From an uncultured Rhodobiaceae bacterium (GTDB lineage Bacteria; Pseudomonadota; Alphaproteobacteria; RS24), in NCBI GenBank assembly GCA_913020275.1, contig CAJWBV010000052.1, positions 1-6,317 of the forward strand: DNA of 6,317 bases, given 5' to 3'. This document shows positions 1 through 6,317 of the stretch, one piece after another (the first letter of the stretch is position 1; every line of letters begins with the position of its first letter). Position numbers and translations under genes: made by a program. Below the pieces are notes generated by a model. It saw only the letters and a list, made by a program, of their open reading frames with translations. It was not told where the DNA came from and did not search any database.

Positions 1-2
1 AT

Positions 3-153
<151 letters not shown>

Positions 154-155
<2 letters not shown>

Positions 156-158
156 GGG
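154..158 (+). promoter_or_regulatory. Ribosome binding site of hslO
   Basis: AGGGG overlaps the TAG stop of argF and lies 6 nt before the ATG at 165. It supports that start and suggests that translation of hslO is helped by ribosomes finishing argF. This is read directly from sequence spacing; no experiment is implied. Confidence 0.6.
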
Positions 159-164
159 TGGCGC

Positions 165-1196
165 ATGGCTTCTGACGCTTCATCTTCCGGCACGCCATTA
201 TCTGATTCCGCTGTCGAAAACGACAATCTGGCCCTGCCGTTTCGCGTGGAAGGGCAAAACGTCAATGGCCGCGTGGTTCGGCTCAATGGTGTTGTCGGGG
301 AAATTCTGGCGGCGCATGACTATCCCGAAGCCGTCAACATAATGCTGGGCGAGGCGCTGGTTCTGGCTGCCATGCTGGGCACAATGTTGAAATTTGACGG
401 TCGTTTCATTCTGCAATTGCATGGTGGCGGCCCGATTAACACGCTTATGGCCGATTACACGTCCGGCGGGGGTTTGCGCGGTTTCGCGCAGTTCGAAACG
501 GAGCAATTGCACGAGGCCTTGCGCTTGGGAAAAACCGGCATCGCGCTTTTGGGCGATAAGGGGCACATGGCCTTCACGGTCGACCAAGGCGCGGATATGG
601 AACGCTATCAGGGAATTGTGCCGCTGGAAGGCGAAACGCTGGCTGAAGCCGCGCTCGGCTATTTTCAGCGGTCCGAACAAATCGGCACCTGCCTGAAACT
701 GGTTGCCGCGCCTTTATTGCTCAGTGGCGGGCAGTGCGAATGGCGCGCCGGCGGCATTGTTTTGCAGCAGGTCGCCACTGAAGGGGGTGATGGGGGGGCT
801 ATCAAAGAAGCTGAAATTCCGCCTGAATTTGCAGGTGAAGTCGGCCCCGGCGACGATGATGACTGGCACCGCCTGTCGGTTCTTTTACAGACCGCGCAAC
901 CGGACGAACTGCTCGATCCGGATCTTTCACCTCAGAATCTGGCTTTTCGGCTATTTCACGAAGACGGTGTGCGCGTGTTTGACAGGCGTTCATTGCATTT
1001 TGCATGTCCGTGTTCGGGTGATAGAGTACGTAACATGCTGACCGGATTGCCGGAAGAGGATCAGCAGGAGATGCGGCGGGAAGAAAAAATTGAAGTCCGC
1101 TGCGAATTCTGTAATGCCGTATATCAGTTCTCACCGGCAGAGATATTCGGCGATACGGCCACTGATACTGGCGGTGATATAAACGGTGAACGATAG
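165..1196 (+). CDS. hslO: Hsp33 family redox-regulated molecular chaperone HslO
   Basis: A 343-residue protein complete in the window. Hsp33 is a cytoplasmic holdase kept inactive by zinc bound to four cysteines; oxidants such as HOCl, or peroxide with heat, oxidise them, release zinc and unfold the C-terminal switch, letting the protein hold unfolding clients. The four zinc cysteines are visible as CxC at C281/C283 (FACPCSGDRV) and CxxC at C313/C316 (RCEFCNAVY), with the expected ~30-residue spacing. The N-terminal substrate-binding domain covers roughly residues 24-250 and includes the typical GRVVRLNGVV and QLHGGGP stretches. It is ~50 residues longer than the E. coli protein (~290): an extra ~20-residue N-terminus rich in Ser/Asp, an acidic insert near 228-233 (GDDDDW) and a short polar tail; my impression is that such lengths are common in alphaproteobacteria. 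The ATG at 165 is chosen because of the AGGGG just upstream. Two further cysteines (C176, C191) lie in the substrate domain. It sits 9 nt after argF, probably in one transcript. Confidence 0.95.
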   Translation: MASDASSSGTPLSDSAVENDNLALPFRVEGQNVNGRVVRLNGVVGEILAAHDYPEAVNIMLGEALVLAAMLGTMLKFDGRFILQLHGGGPINTLMADYTSGGGLRGFAQFETEQLHEALRLGKTGIALLGDKGHMAFTVDQGADMERYQGIVPLEGETLAEAALGYFQRSEQIGTCLKLVAAPLLLSGGQCEWRAGGIVLQQVATEGGDGGAIKEAEIPPEFAGEVGPGDDDDWHRLSVLLQTAQPDELLDPDLSPQNLAFRLFHEDGVRVFDRRSLHFACPCSGDRVRNMLTGLPEEDQQEMRREEKIEVRCEFCNAVYQFSPAEIFGDTATDTGGDINGER

Positions 1197-1250
1197 GATA
1201 ACTTGCAGAAAGGCTGACTGGTAAAACGGCTTTTTCGCGTTATATCCATC

Positions 1251-1254
1251 GGAG
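1251..1254 (+). promoter_or_regulatory. Ribosome binding site fixing a TTG start for the adaptor gene
   Basis: GGAG lies 6 nt upstream of the TTG at 1261. The in-frame ATGs downstream, at 1291 and 1333, have no comparable purine-rich site at the right distance, so TTG at 1261 is the better-supported start. The rest of the 64-nt gap (1197-1260) shows no convincing -35/-10 pair and no hairpin followed by a T-run. Confidence 0.5.
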
Positions 1255-1260
1255 ACGGGT

Positions 1261-2016
1261 TTGACCCTTGAAGATTGGCAGAGCACAGCAATGCAAGCGC
1301 TCAAAGATTTTATCTCTCGCCTTCGGGCGATTATGGAAGCCCGTTTAGGCGATCGGCGCTTCAGCGATGGGCGCTTGGGCGCGCTACGGCGCCTGCCTGC
1401 GCCGTTTTTGGCGATTGCGGTTGGGGTTTTCGTGTTTGTTTTGCTGGTTTCGACACGGCCCGAAACCAAGCCGTCGACGAATGACGAGCGGGTATGGTCA
1501 GTTGTTGCGCGGTCAGTAACCTATGGCCCGGTTACGCCCACCATTAAGGCTTTCGGTGAATTGCGTGCGAAAAAGCAGGTGCGCCTGCGCGCGCTTGTTT
1601 CCGGCGAGGTGCTCTCAACAAGCGAAAAATTCGAGGACGGCGCGCGGGTGTCGCGCGGCGATGTGCTGGTGCGGATAGACAAATTTGTCTATGAAACCCG
1701 CCTTGATGAAGCCCGCGCCGCGCTTAAAGGCGCAAAAGCGCTACTGGCTGAACGCGCCGCATCGGCCGAACTGGCTGAGCAGGATTTTAAGCGCGCCGAG
1801 CAATTGTTCAAAAAAGGCACGGTTTCCAAAAAAATGCTGGATGACCGCAAAACCGATTTCACCATCAAAACCGCGCGCAAAGACCAACAGCAATCAACCG
1901 TCGACCGGCACAAGGTTCAGGTCAAAAGGGCACAGCGGGACATGAAAAACACCGATGTTGTTGCGCCGTTTGACGGCTATATCACGCAGATTTCAGCGCG
2001 CGAAGGACGGGTTTGA
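1261..2016 (+). CDS. RND efflux periplasmic adaptor (membrane fusion protein, HlyD/AcrA type), N-terminal part; frame broken at 3' end
   Basis: This 251-codon piece is the first ~60% of a membrane fusion protein, which bridges an inner-membrane RND pump and an outer-membrane channel. Residues ~1-45 are charged and would be cytoplasmic. Residues ~46-65 (PAPFLAIAVGVFVFVLLVST) form one hydrophobic anchor; there is no lipobox cysteine, so it is an anchored protein and not a lipoprotein. Residues ~100-140 give the first half of the lipoyl-like domain (FGELRAKKQVRLRALVSGEV, then GARVSRGDVLVRID). Residues ~143-228 are the Ala/Glu/Lys-rich heptad-like hairpin that contacts the outer-membrane channel. 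Residues 229-251 (VVAPFDGYITQISAREGRV) begin the second lipoyl half, which is cut by a TGA at 2014-2016. Reading continues in the -1 frame at 2013 with the missing β-barrel part, so both pieces are one gene (1261-2537, ~425 residues if restored, normal for the family). Start is TTG with GGAG 6 nt upstream. The substrate cannot be told. Confidence 0.85.
   Translation: MTLEDWQSTAMQALKDFISRLRAIMEARLGDRRFSDGRLGALRRLPAPFLAIAVGVFVFVLLVSTRPETKPSTNDERVWSVVARSVTYGPVTPTIKAFGELRAKKQVRLRALVSGEVLSTSEKFEDGARVSRGDVLVRIDKFVYETRLDEARAALKGAKALLAERAASAELAEQDFKRAEQLFKKGTVSKKMLDDRKTDFTIKTARKDQQQSTVDRHKVQVKRAQRDMKNTDVVAPFDGYITQISAREGRV
2003..2016 (+). other. Frameshift site splitting the adaptor gene, with SD-like AAGGA and TTGA stop/start overlap
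   Basis: The first adaptor frame reads GAA GGA CGG GTT TGA (2002-2016). Adding one T to the TTT run at 2012-2014 gives GAA GGA CGG GTT TTG AAC CCC AAT (EGRVLNPN), which joins both halves smoothly within a conserved lipoyl motif. The simplest reading is a one-base deletion or a base-calling error in the T run. The sequence also happens to hold AAGGA (2003-2007) 5 nt before a TTG at 2013 that overlaps the TGA as TTGA, so reinitiation is possible on paper. The resulting second piece would lack any export signal. Confidence 0.8.
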
Positions 2017-2537
2017 ACCCCAATGATCAAGTGGCGATATTACTCGACTCTGATAATTTTGAAGTGGTCTTCAACCTGTCAGACGACGAATATGGCCGCT
2101 TTTTGCGGCGCAATACGGATATTATCGGGCGTCCAGTTCGTGTGGTGTGGAATGTCGGCGGCGAAAAGACGGCGTTGGAGGCAACGATTGAGCGCGTTGG
2201 CGCGCAAATTTCACAAGCCACGCGCGGTGTGGACATTTATGCAACGCTCGAGGGTAAAATCCCCTCAAATCTGCGCGGCGGGGCTTTTGTCGAGGTGGAA
2301 CTTACCGCCCAGCCCGTTGACGGTGTAATGGCGCTGCCAAAAGATGCGCTTTATACCGACAACCGCGTCTATCTGGTGAGAAACGGGCGTTTGGAGCCGC
2401 GCACGCTGGTTGATTTCGTTGATGACGGCGCTCAGGTTTTGCTCAAAAGCGGGTTGGCTGTCGGTGATGTAGTTTTGCTGACCCGCTTTAACGAAGCCGC
2501 TCCCGGCGTTGCCGTCAAGGTCGTGGAACAACCCTGA
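2013..2537 (+). CDS. RND efflux periplasmic adaptor, C-terminal part (β-barrel and membrane-proximal domains); continuation of a frameshifted gene
   Basis: A 174-codon open frame, taking the TTG at 2013 as its first codon, that holds the rest of the membrane fusion protein. Its first residues (NPNDQVAILLD) complete the second lipoyl half left unfinished upstream; the family normally has V.(N/P)xGxxVAxLxD here. The next section (DNFEVVFNLSDDEYGRFL) is the usual entry into the β-barrel domain, followed by GRPVRVVWNVGG, the IERVGAQISQATRGVDIYATLEG strands, and LRGGAFVEVEL. Residues from ~100 on (VMALPKDALYTDNRVYLVRNGRLEPRTL, then LKSGLAVGDVVLL) match the membrane-proximal domain that docks on the pump. 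It has no signal peptide or membrane segment of its own, so as an independent product it would stay in the cytoplasm; it is best regarded as part of the gene starting at 1261. It ends in TGA at 2535-2537, which overlaps the pump's ATG. Confidence 0.85.
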   Translation: MNPNDQVAILLDSDNFEVVFNLSDDEYGRFLRRNTDIIGRPVRVVWNVGGEKTALEATIERVGAQISQATRGVDIYATLEGKIPSNLRGGAFVEVELTAQPVDGVMALPKDALYTDNRVYLVRNGRLEPRTLVDFVDDGAQVLLKSGLAVGDVVLLTRFNEAAPGVAVKVVEQP

Positions 2538-5500
2538 TGAACCCGATCACGCCTGCTGTTCAGCTTTTTGCAAGGCACCGGAACGCGGCAAATCTTCTGT
2601 TTTTCTCCATGATCATGCTGGGCTTTTTCGGGCTCACCAATCTGAACATTCAGTTTTTTCCGACAACAGAAATCAAGAATGTGAATATCATTGTGCCGTG
2701 GCCAGGCGCAACGGCACAGGACATTGACAAAAATATTGTTGCCACCGTGCAGCCGGAAGTGCGCTTCATTGACGGGGTGAAGGAGTTTTCGTCGACCTCG
2801 CGTCAGGGCGTGGCGGTTATGAATGTCGAGTTTTATCCGGAAACCGACATGCAACGTGCGGTGGGCGATGTCGAGGCGGCGGTAAATGCGCTGACAACCC
2901 TGCCGAAAGAATCCGAGCGCCCGATTATTTCGCAGGAAACTTTTTTCGAACCGGCTGCATCGATCCTTATCTCCGGGCCGTTTGAAGAACGCGCTTTGCG
3001 TGCCTTCGCAAAGCAGATACGCGACGGCCTGCTGGAGCGGGGCATCGACAAGATCAATCTGGAAGGTTATCGCGACGAGGAAATATGGATCGAGGCCCAC
3101 GCCGCCCAGCTGCGCCGCTACGCTTTGACGCCGGACGAAATTGCCGCGCGCATTGCCGGCTCTTCTCTGGATGTTCCGGGCGGTGTGCTGCGCGGCGATG
3201 TGGAGCGCCAGGTGCGCGCGGTTGGGCTGGCGTTGACAGCCGAAGAAGTGGGCGCGATCAGCCTGCGTAACGCTTCTGACGGACGGCAATTATCGGTGAG
3301 TGATGTTGCGCGCGTGACGGACACATTTGATGCCACCCAGCCCGAAGGTTGGGATGGCGACGACCGTGCTATCCGCCTGACCGTGATGCGCACGAAAAAC
3401 GGCGACGCGATCGAAATAACCGAAACCGCGCGCGACTATCTTGCCGAGGTAATCAAATCATTGCCGCCAACACTTAAAGTGCAACTATTCGACGTCAATG
3501 CCGACAAGATTGTTCAACGCATCAATGTGTTGTTGTTTAACGGGCTCACCGGCATGATTCTGGTGCTGGCCATTCTGTTTCTGTTTTTGAACGGGCGCAT
3601 TGCCTTTTGGGTGGCGGTCGGCATTCCGGCATCGCTGATGGCGACTTTCGGCGTCATGTTCTATCTGGATATGACCATCAATATGCTGTCGCTGTTTGCG
3701 CTGATTATGACCATCGGCATTATTGTTGATGATGCCATTGTGGTAGGCGAGCATTCGGCAACGCTAATCGAGCGCGGCGAAACAGCGCTTGCCGCCGCTG
3801 AGGGTGGTGCCATCCGCATGACCATGCCAATCACTGCCGCCGCGCTGACGACGCTTGCCGCGTTTATTCCGATTCTGGCGATTGGCGGCGTTATGGGCCA
3901 GTTTGTTCGCGATATTCCGTTGGTTCTGCTTTCCGTCTTGATTGCCAGCCTGATAGAATGTTTCCTTGTACTGCCCGGCCATTTGAGCCATGCGCTGTCG
4001 CGCCCGCCCAAGGAACCGGCTCCATGGCGCAAAAAATTCTTTGACGATTTCGACAGATTTCGCGACACGAAATTCCGCGCCTTTGTGACGCGTGCCTATG
4101 ACCAGCGCTATACAACCGGCGCAATCGGCTTGGCCGTTCTGATTATTGTTATTGGCCTTTTGGCCGGCGGGCGTGTGCCGTTTCGGTTTTTTCCATCGCC
4201 CGAAGGTGAGGTAATTAATGCCTATGTTTTCTTCCAGCCCGGTACAAAACGTGCGGCCACCAAGCAAGGCACGCAACGCATTGAGGCCGCGCTTTATGCG
4301 GCGGAGAAGGAGCTTGCGCTTGAGGGCGAAAAGCTGGTCAGCGTGGTGTTCACACAAATTGGCCGCACGCGCTCCATTTTTGGTGATGAGCGCGCGCTGA
4401 TAACAGCCGAATTGACGCCCAGCGAAGATCGTGACATTCGCACACGGGAGATTGTCAGCGCTTGGGAAAAATCCATGCCCGACATTGCGGGTCTTCGTTA
4501 TGTGTTTGTGCGCGAGCGACGCGGCGGACCGCCCGGGCGCGATATTGATATTCGGTTGCAAAATGCTGAGCCCGAAATATTAAAACAAGCCGCGCTGGAA
4601 GTGCGTCAGGCGCTCGAGCAATATCCCGGCATTTCGCGCGCGCGCGACGATTTGGTCTACACCAAGCAGGAGCTTTTATTGCGGGTCAACGCGCAAGGCC
4701 AGGCGCTCGGTTTCACCAATCAGGTTATCGGATCGATGGCGCGGGGAACGTTGGAAGGCGTTATTGCCAAGCGGTTTGCGCGCGGCGATGAAGAGGTAAC
4801 CATTCGCGTGTTGCAACCACGCGGTGCCTCGAGCCCGAAACAGCTGGAAGATATTGAGCTTACCGTGCCAGGCACCAATCCGCCGCGTTTCGTGCCGCTC
4901 AGCGCCGTTGTTGAAATTGTCGAAAAACCGGGTTTTTCAACCATCAAGCGCACGGACGGTTATGTCACGGTCTCGGTCGTGGCCGATTATGACGATAATG
5001 CCGGCAACCCGAATGATGTGCTTACCTCCATGGGCAAGGACACCCTGCCGCAAATTGCCGCAAAATATAATATCGACTTCACATTTGGCGGGCGCAATCA
5101 GGAGGAGATGGAAACCATGGGCTCGCTCCGCACGGGCGCCATTTTGGGGTTGGGCATGATTTACGTCATTCTGGCGTTTGTGTTTGCAAGCTATTCACGC
5201 CCGCTAATCATTATGTCCGTTATTCCATTCGGTCTTGTCGGCATGGTAATCGGGCATTTTCTGATGGGCTTTGACCTGACATTTTTGAGCATGATCGGCT
5301 TGCTGGGCCTGTCCGGAATTCTCGTCAATAATTCGATCATTCTTATCAGTCGTATTGAAGAACGCCGCGATGAGGGTGAAACCTTGCGCGATGCGGTGAT
5401 TAACGGCATATGCGACCGCTTTCGCGCTGTCACGCTGACCTCATTGACCACGGTCTTGGGGTTAACACCGCTTCTGTTCGAAACCAGCGTGCAGGCGCAA

Positions 5501-5659
5501 TTCCTGTTGCCCATGGTCGTCACCATTGCGTGGGGATTGGCTTTTGCCAGCCTGATTGTGCTGTTTCTGGTGCCGTCGGTTCTGGGCATGCAGGAAGATT
5601 TGCGTGCCCGCATGCGCGGCGATCACAAAACCGGTACCAGCCCGCATATCGCCGAATAA
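2537..5659 (+). CDS. RND family efflux transporter, inner-membrane permease subunit (HAE-type, AcrB/MFP-partnered)
   Basis: A full-length 1040-residue proton-driven exporter, the expected size for the family. The RND layout is clear: TM1 ~18-36, a large periplasmic loop ~37-329 (porter and docking subdomains), TM2-TM6 ~330-482, a cytoplasmic link with an amphipathic stretch near 500-520, TM7 ~527-545, a second periplasmic loop ~546-865 beginning FRFFPSPEGEV, and TM8-TM12 ~866-1013. TM4 carries the proton-relay pair D398/D399 in GIIVDDAIVVGEH, equivalent to AcrB D407/D408. In TM10 the sequence GILVNNSIILI puts Asn931 where AcrB has the relay Lys940; VNN variants occur in many non-AcrB RND pumps, so this does not by itself mean loss of function. 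TM11 holds RFRAVTLTSLTTVLGLTPLL, the usual signature. The start ATG at 2537 overlaps the adaptor stop (TGATG), implying translational coupling, with GGAA at 2525-2528 as a weak ribosome site. The pump is intact although its adaptor is split. No heavy-metal-type motif set points to CzcA; a drug or other organic substrate is more likely, but the substrate is unknown. Confidence 0.95.
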   Translation: MNPITPAVQLFARHRNAANLLFFSMIMLGFFGLTNLNIQFFPTTEIKNVNIIVPWPGATAQDIDKNIVATVQPEVRFIDGVKEFSSTSRQGVAVMNVEFYPETDMQRAVGDVEAAVNALTTLPKESERPIISQETFFEPAASILISGPFEERALRAFAKQIRDGLLERGIDKINLEGYRDEEIWIEAHAAQLRRYALTPDEIAARIAGSSLDVPGGVLRGDVERQVRAVGLALTAEEVGAISLRNASDGRQLSVSDVARVTDTFDATQPEGWDGDDRAIRLTVMRTKNGDAIEITETARDYLAEVIKSLPPTLKVQLFDVNADKIVQRINVLLFNGLTGMILVLAILFLFLNGRIAFWVAVGIPASLMATFGVMFYLDMTINMLSLFALIMTIGIIVDDAIVVGEHSATLIERGETALAAAEGGAIRMTMPITAAALTTLAAFIPILAIGGVMGQFVRDIPLVLLSVLIASLIECFLVLPGHLSHALSRPPKEPAPWRKKFFDDFDRFRDTKFRAFVTRAYDQRYTTGAIGLAVLIIVIGLLAGGRVPFRFFPSPEGEVINAYVFFQPGTKRAATKQGTQRIEAALYAAEKELALEGEKLVSVVFTQIGRTRSIFGDERALITAELTPSEDRDIRTREIVSAWEKSMPDIAGLRYVFVRERRGGPPGRDIDIRLQNAEPEILKQAALEVRQALEQYPGISRARDDLVYTKQELLLRVNAQGQALGFTNQVIGSMARGTLEGVIAKRFARGDEEVTIRVLQPRGASSPKQLEDIELTVPGTNPPRFVPLSAVVEIVEKPGFSTIKRTDGYVTVSVVADYDDNAGNPNDVLTSMGKDTLPQIAAKYNIDFTFGGRNQEEMETMGSLRTGAILGLGMIYVILAFVFASYSRPLIIMSVIPFGLVGMVIGHFLMGFDLTFLSMIGLLGLSGILVNNSIILISRIEERRDEGETLRDAVINGICDRFRAVTLTSLTTVLGLTPLLFETSVQAQFLLPMVVTIAWGLAFASLIVLFLVPSVLGMQEDLRARMRGDHKTGTSPHIAE

Positions 5660-6256
5660 TCAGCGCCGCCAGAAGCTGGGCGCGAATAAAACCAGCACGG
5701 TCAGAAATTCCAACCGCCCCAGAAGCATGCCAAAGCTTAGCACCCATTTGGCCGTGTCGGGCAGCGGCGCATAGGTTCCCGACGGGCCGACAATTGGCCC
5801 CAGCCCCGGGCCCACATTGGCGATGGCAGCAGCGGCCGCTGACAGCGCCGTTTGTGTATCAAGGCCGATCAACGCCAAAATGATGGCGAGTCCGGCAAAG
5901 GACAAAACGAAAATCAACCCGAAGGCGATAACCGAATTTGCCACCTTGTCGTCCACCAGCTTGCCATTATAGCGAATGACAAAAACGCCGTTGGGCTGGG
6001 TCACCTGTTTGACGTAGCGCCAGCCGGATTTCAGAATAATCTGAAGCCGGAAAATTTTCAGCCCGCACGAGGTCGAGCCCGCACACCCGCCAATGAAGGT
6101 GAGAATGAAAAACACCGAGACGGCAAACGGCCCCCAGAGCGAATAATCAGTTGTTGTAAAGCCGGTGCCGGTGAGGATCGAGACCGTGTTGAAGGCGGCG
6201 CGCAACGCGGCCGTGGCTCCTGTGCCGGTGTTGGTGGCAATCTGGTAAAACCACAT
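5660..6256 (-). CDS. trkH: TrkH-family potassium uptake transporter, C-terminal part (N-terminal part missing or beyond window)
   Basis: Reading on the minus strand, 198 codons from the ATG at 6256-6254 to TGA at 5662-5660. TrkH proteins form the membrane pore of Trk potassium uptake systems, normally ~480 residues, partnered by the NAD-binding gating subunit TrkA (not in this window). Visible are the third pore loop with its filter (ILTGTGFTTTDYSLWG, residues ~27-42), the GGCAGSTSCGLKIFRLQ segment (~56-72) that follows it, the cytoplasmic stretch ~73-105, a hydrophobic helix ~107-131, the fourth pore loop and filter (AIANVGPGLGPIVGPSG, ~144-160), and the typical ending GMLLGRLEFLTVLVLFAPSFW (~176-196). 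This is only the second half of the family; the first two pore loops should lie further right. The ATG at 6256 is an internal Met and not the true start: the same frame stays open to 6292, where it meets an in-frame TGA (6295-6293), so the frame is disturbed near the window end. It converges on the RND pump with no gap between stops. Confidence 0.9.
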   Translation of the reverse strand: MWFYQIATNTGTGATAALRAAFNTVSILTGTGFTTTDYSLWGPFAVSVFFILTFIGGCAGSTSCGLKIFRLQIILKSGWRYVKQVTQPNGVFVIRYNGKLVDDKVANSVIAFGLIFVLSFAGLAIILALIGLDTQTALSAAAAAIANVGPGLGPIVGPSGTYAPLPDTAKWVLSFGMLLGRLEFLTVLVLFAPSFWRR

Positions 6257-6317
6257 AATAAGGGTCGTGGCCGCGGCGGTGGGCCGAATCGGTCAGTGTG
6301 GCGGTTGAATGAGCTCG
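6257..6317 (-). other. Probable upstream continuation of trkH with disturbed reading frame at the window edge
   Basis: On the minus strand the trkH frame continues upstream as PTAAATTLI before the Met at 6256, an Ala/Thr/Leu run that suits a membrane helix, but an in-frame TGA lies at 6295-6293. A TrkH protein should run on for another ~280 residues here. Another frame (starting at 6317) reads through this spot without a stop, including TLTDSA, so a 1-2 base indel between about 6260 and 6295 is possible. Too little sequence remains to decide between a mutation, a truncated gene and poor-quality terminal sequence. Confidence 0.4.

Noticed and set aside
1197..1260. Promoter in the hslO–adaptor gap (TTGCAG at 1203, TATAT near 1241)
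   Set aside because: The two elements are about 32 nt apart, far from the usual 16-18 nt, and no matching partner exists for either.
2005..2016. Programmed -1 ribosomal frameshift joining the two adaptor halves
   Set aside because: The codons before the stop (CGG GTT TGA) do not form an X-XXY-YYZ slippery heptamer in the right phase; slipping GTT back one base gives GGT, a poor re-pairing. I also see no evident pseudoknot or strong stem just downstream.
2432..3289. Long minus-strand open frame (285 codons) inside the pump gene
   Set aside because: It lies opposite strongly conserved RND coding sequence, and its His/Arg/Gln-rich translation resembles no family I recognise. It is a by-product of GC-rich codon use on the plus strand.
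3764..4561. Second long minus-strand open frame (265 codons) inside the pump gene
   Set aside because: Same reason: low-complexity composition rich in Asn, Gln, Lys and Arg opposite TM5-TM7 of the pump, with no recognisable motif or ribosome site.
4635..4646. Alternating CG run (six CG units)
   Set aside because: It encodes Ser-Arg-Ala-Arg in frame within the pump and is short; codon use explains it without a Z-DNA or repeat interpretation.
5661..5683. Possible terminator hairpin at the convergent junction (GCGCC…GGCGC)
   Set aside because: Only a 5-bp stem with an ~11-nt loop and no T-run on either strand, and it lies in trkH coding sequence.

Overview
The window looks like chromosomal DNA of an alphaproteobacterium, probably of the Hyphomicrobiales (Rhizobiales). 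This rests on three things: an argF–hslO pair, an order I recall from rhizobial and Brucella-type genomes; the alphaproteobacterial character of the encoded proteins (an Hsp33 with an acidic insert, and a TrkH with the GGCAGSTSCGLK form of its motif); and moderately high GC with many GC-ending codons. The genus cannot be fixed from the sequence alone.

Layout. Positions 1-155 hold the last ~51 codons of argF (ornithine carbamoyltransferase), followed after 9 nt by a complete hslO (165-1196, the redox-regulated holdase Hsp33). After a 64-nt gap comes an RND-type efflux module: a periplasmic adaptor (membrane fusion protein) whose reading frame is broken by an apparent single-base deletion near 2011-2014, giving pieces 1261-2016 and 2013-2537. 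A 1040-aa RND inner-membrane pump (2537-5659) starts inside the adaptor's stop codon (TGATG). On the opposite strand, a 3'-terminal piece of a TrkH-family potassium transporter (5660-6256, running toward the window's right edge) converges on the pump, and the two stop codons touch with no base between them.

How the genes work together. ArgF belongs to arginine synthesis and HslO to oxidative-stress proteostasis; they are probably co-transcribed but not functionally linked. The adaptor and pump form the classic inner-membrane/periplasm half of a tripartite exporter. No outer-membrane channel gene or local regulator lies in the window, so an OMF/TolC-like partner would come from elsewhere. As written, the adaptor is split between its two structural halves, and the second half has no export signal, so the module would be non-functional unless the frameshift is a sequence error. 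TrkH is a potassium-uptake subunit unrelated to the efflux operon.

I see no RNA gene, CRISPR array, insertion sequence, or convincing promoter or terminator. No gene-free stretch exceeds 300 bases; the longest is the 64-nt hslO–adaptor gap. I found nothing that supports a previously undescribed system. The points most worth checking are the adaptor frameshift, the touching convergent stops and the broken trkH frame at the window end.
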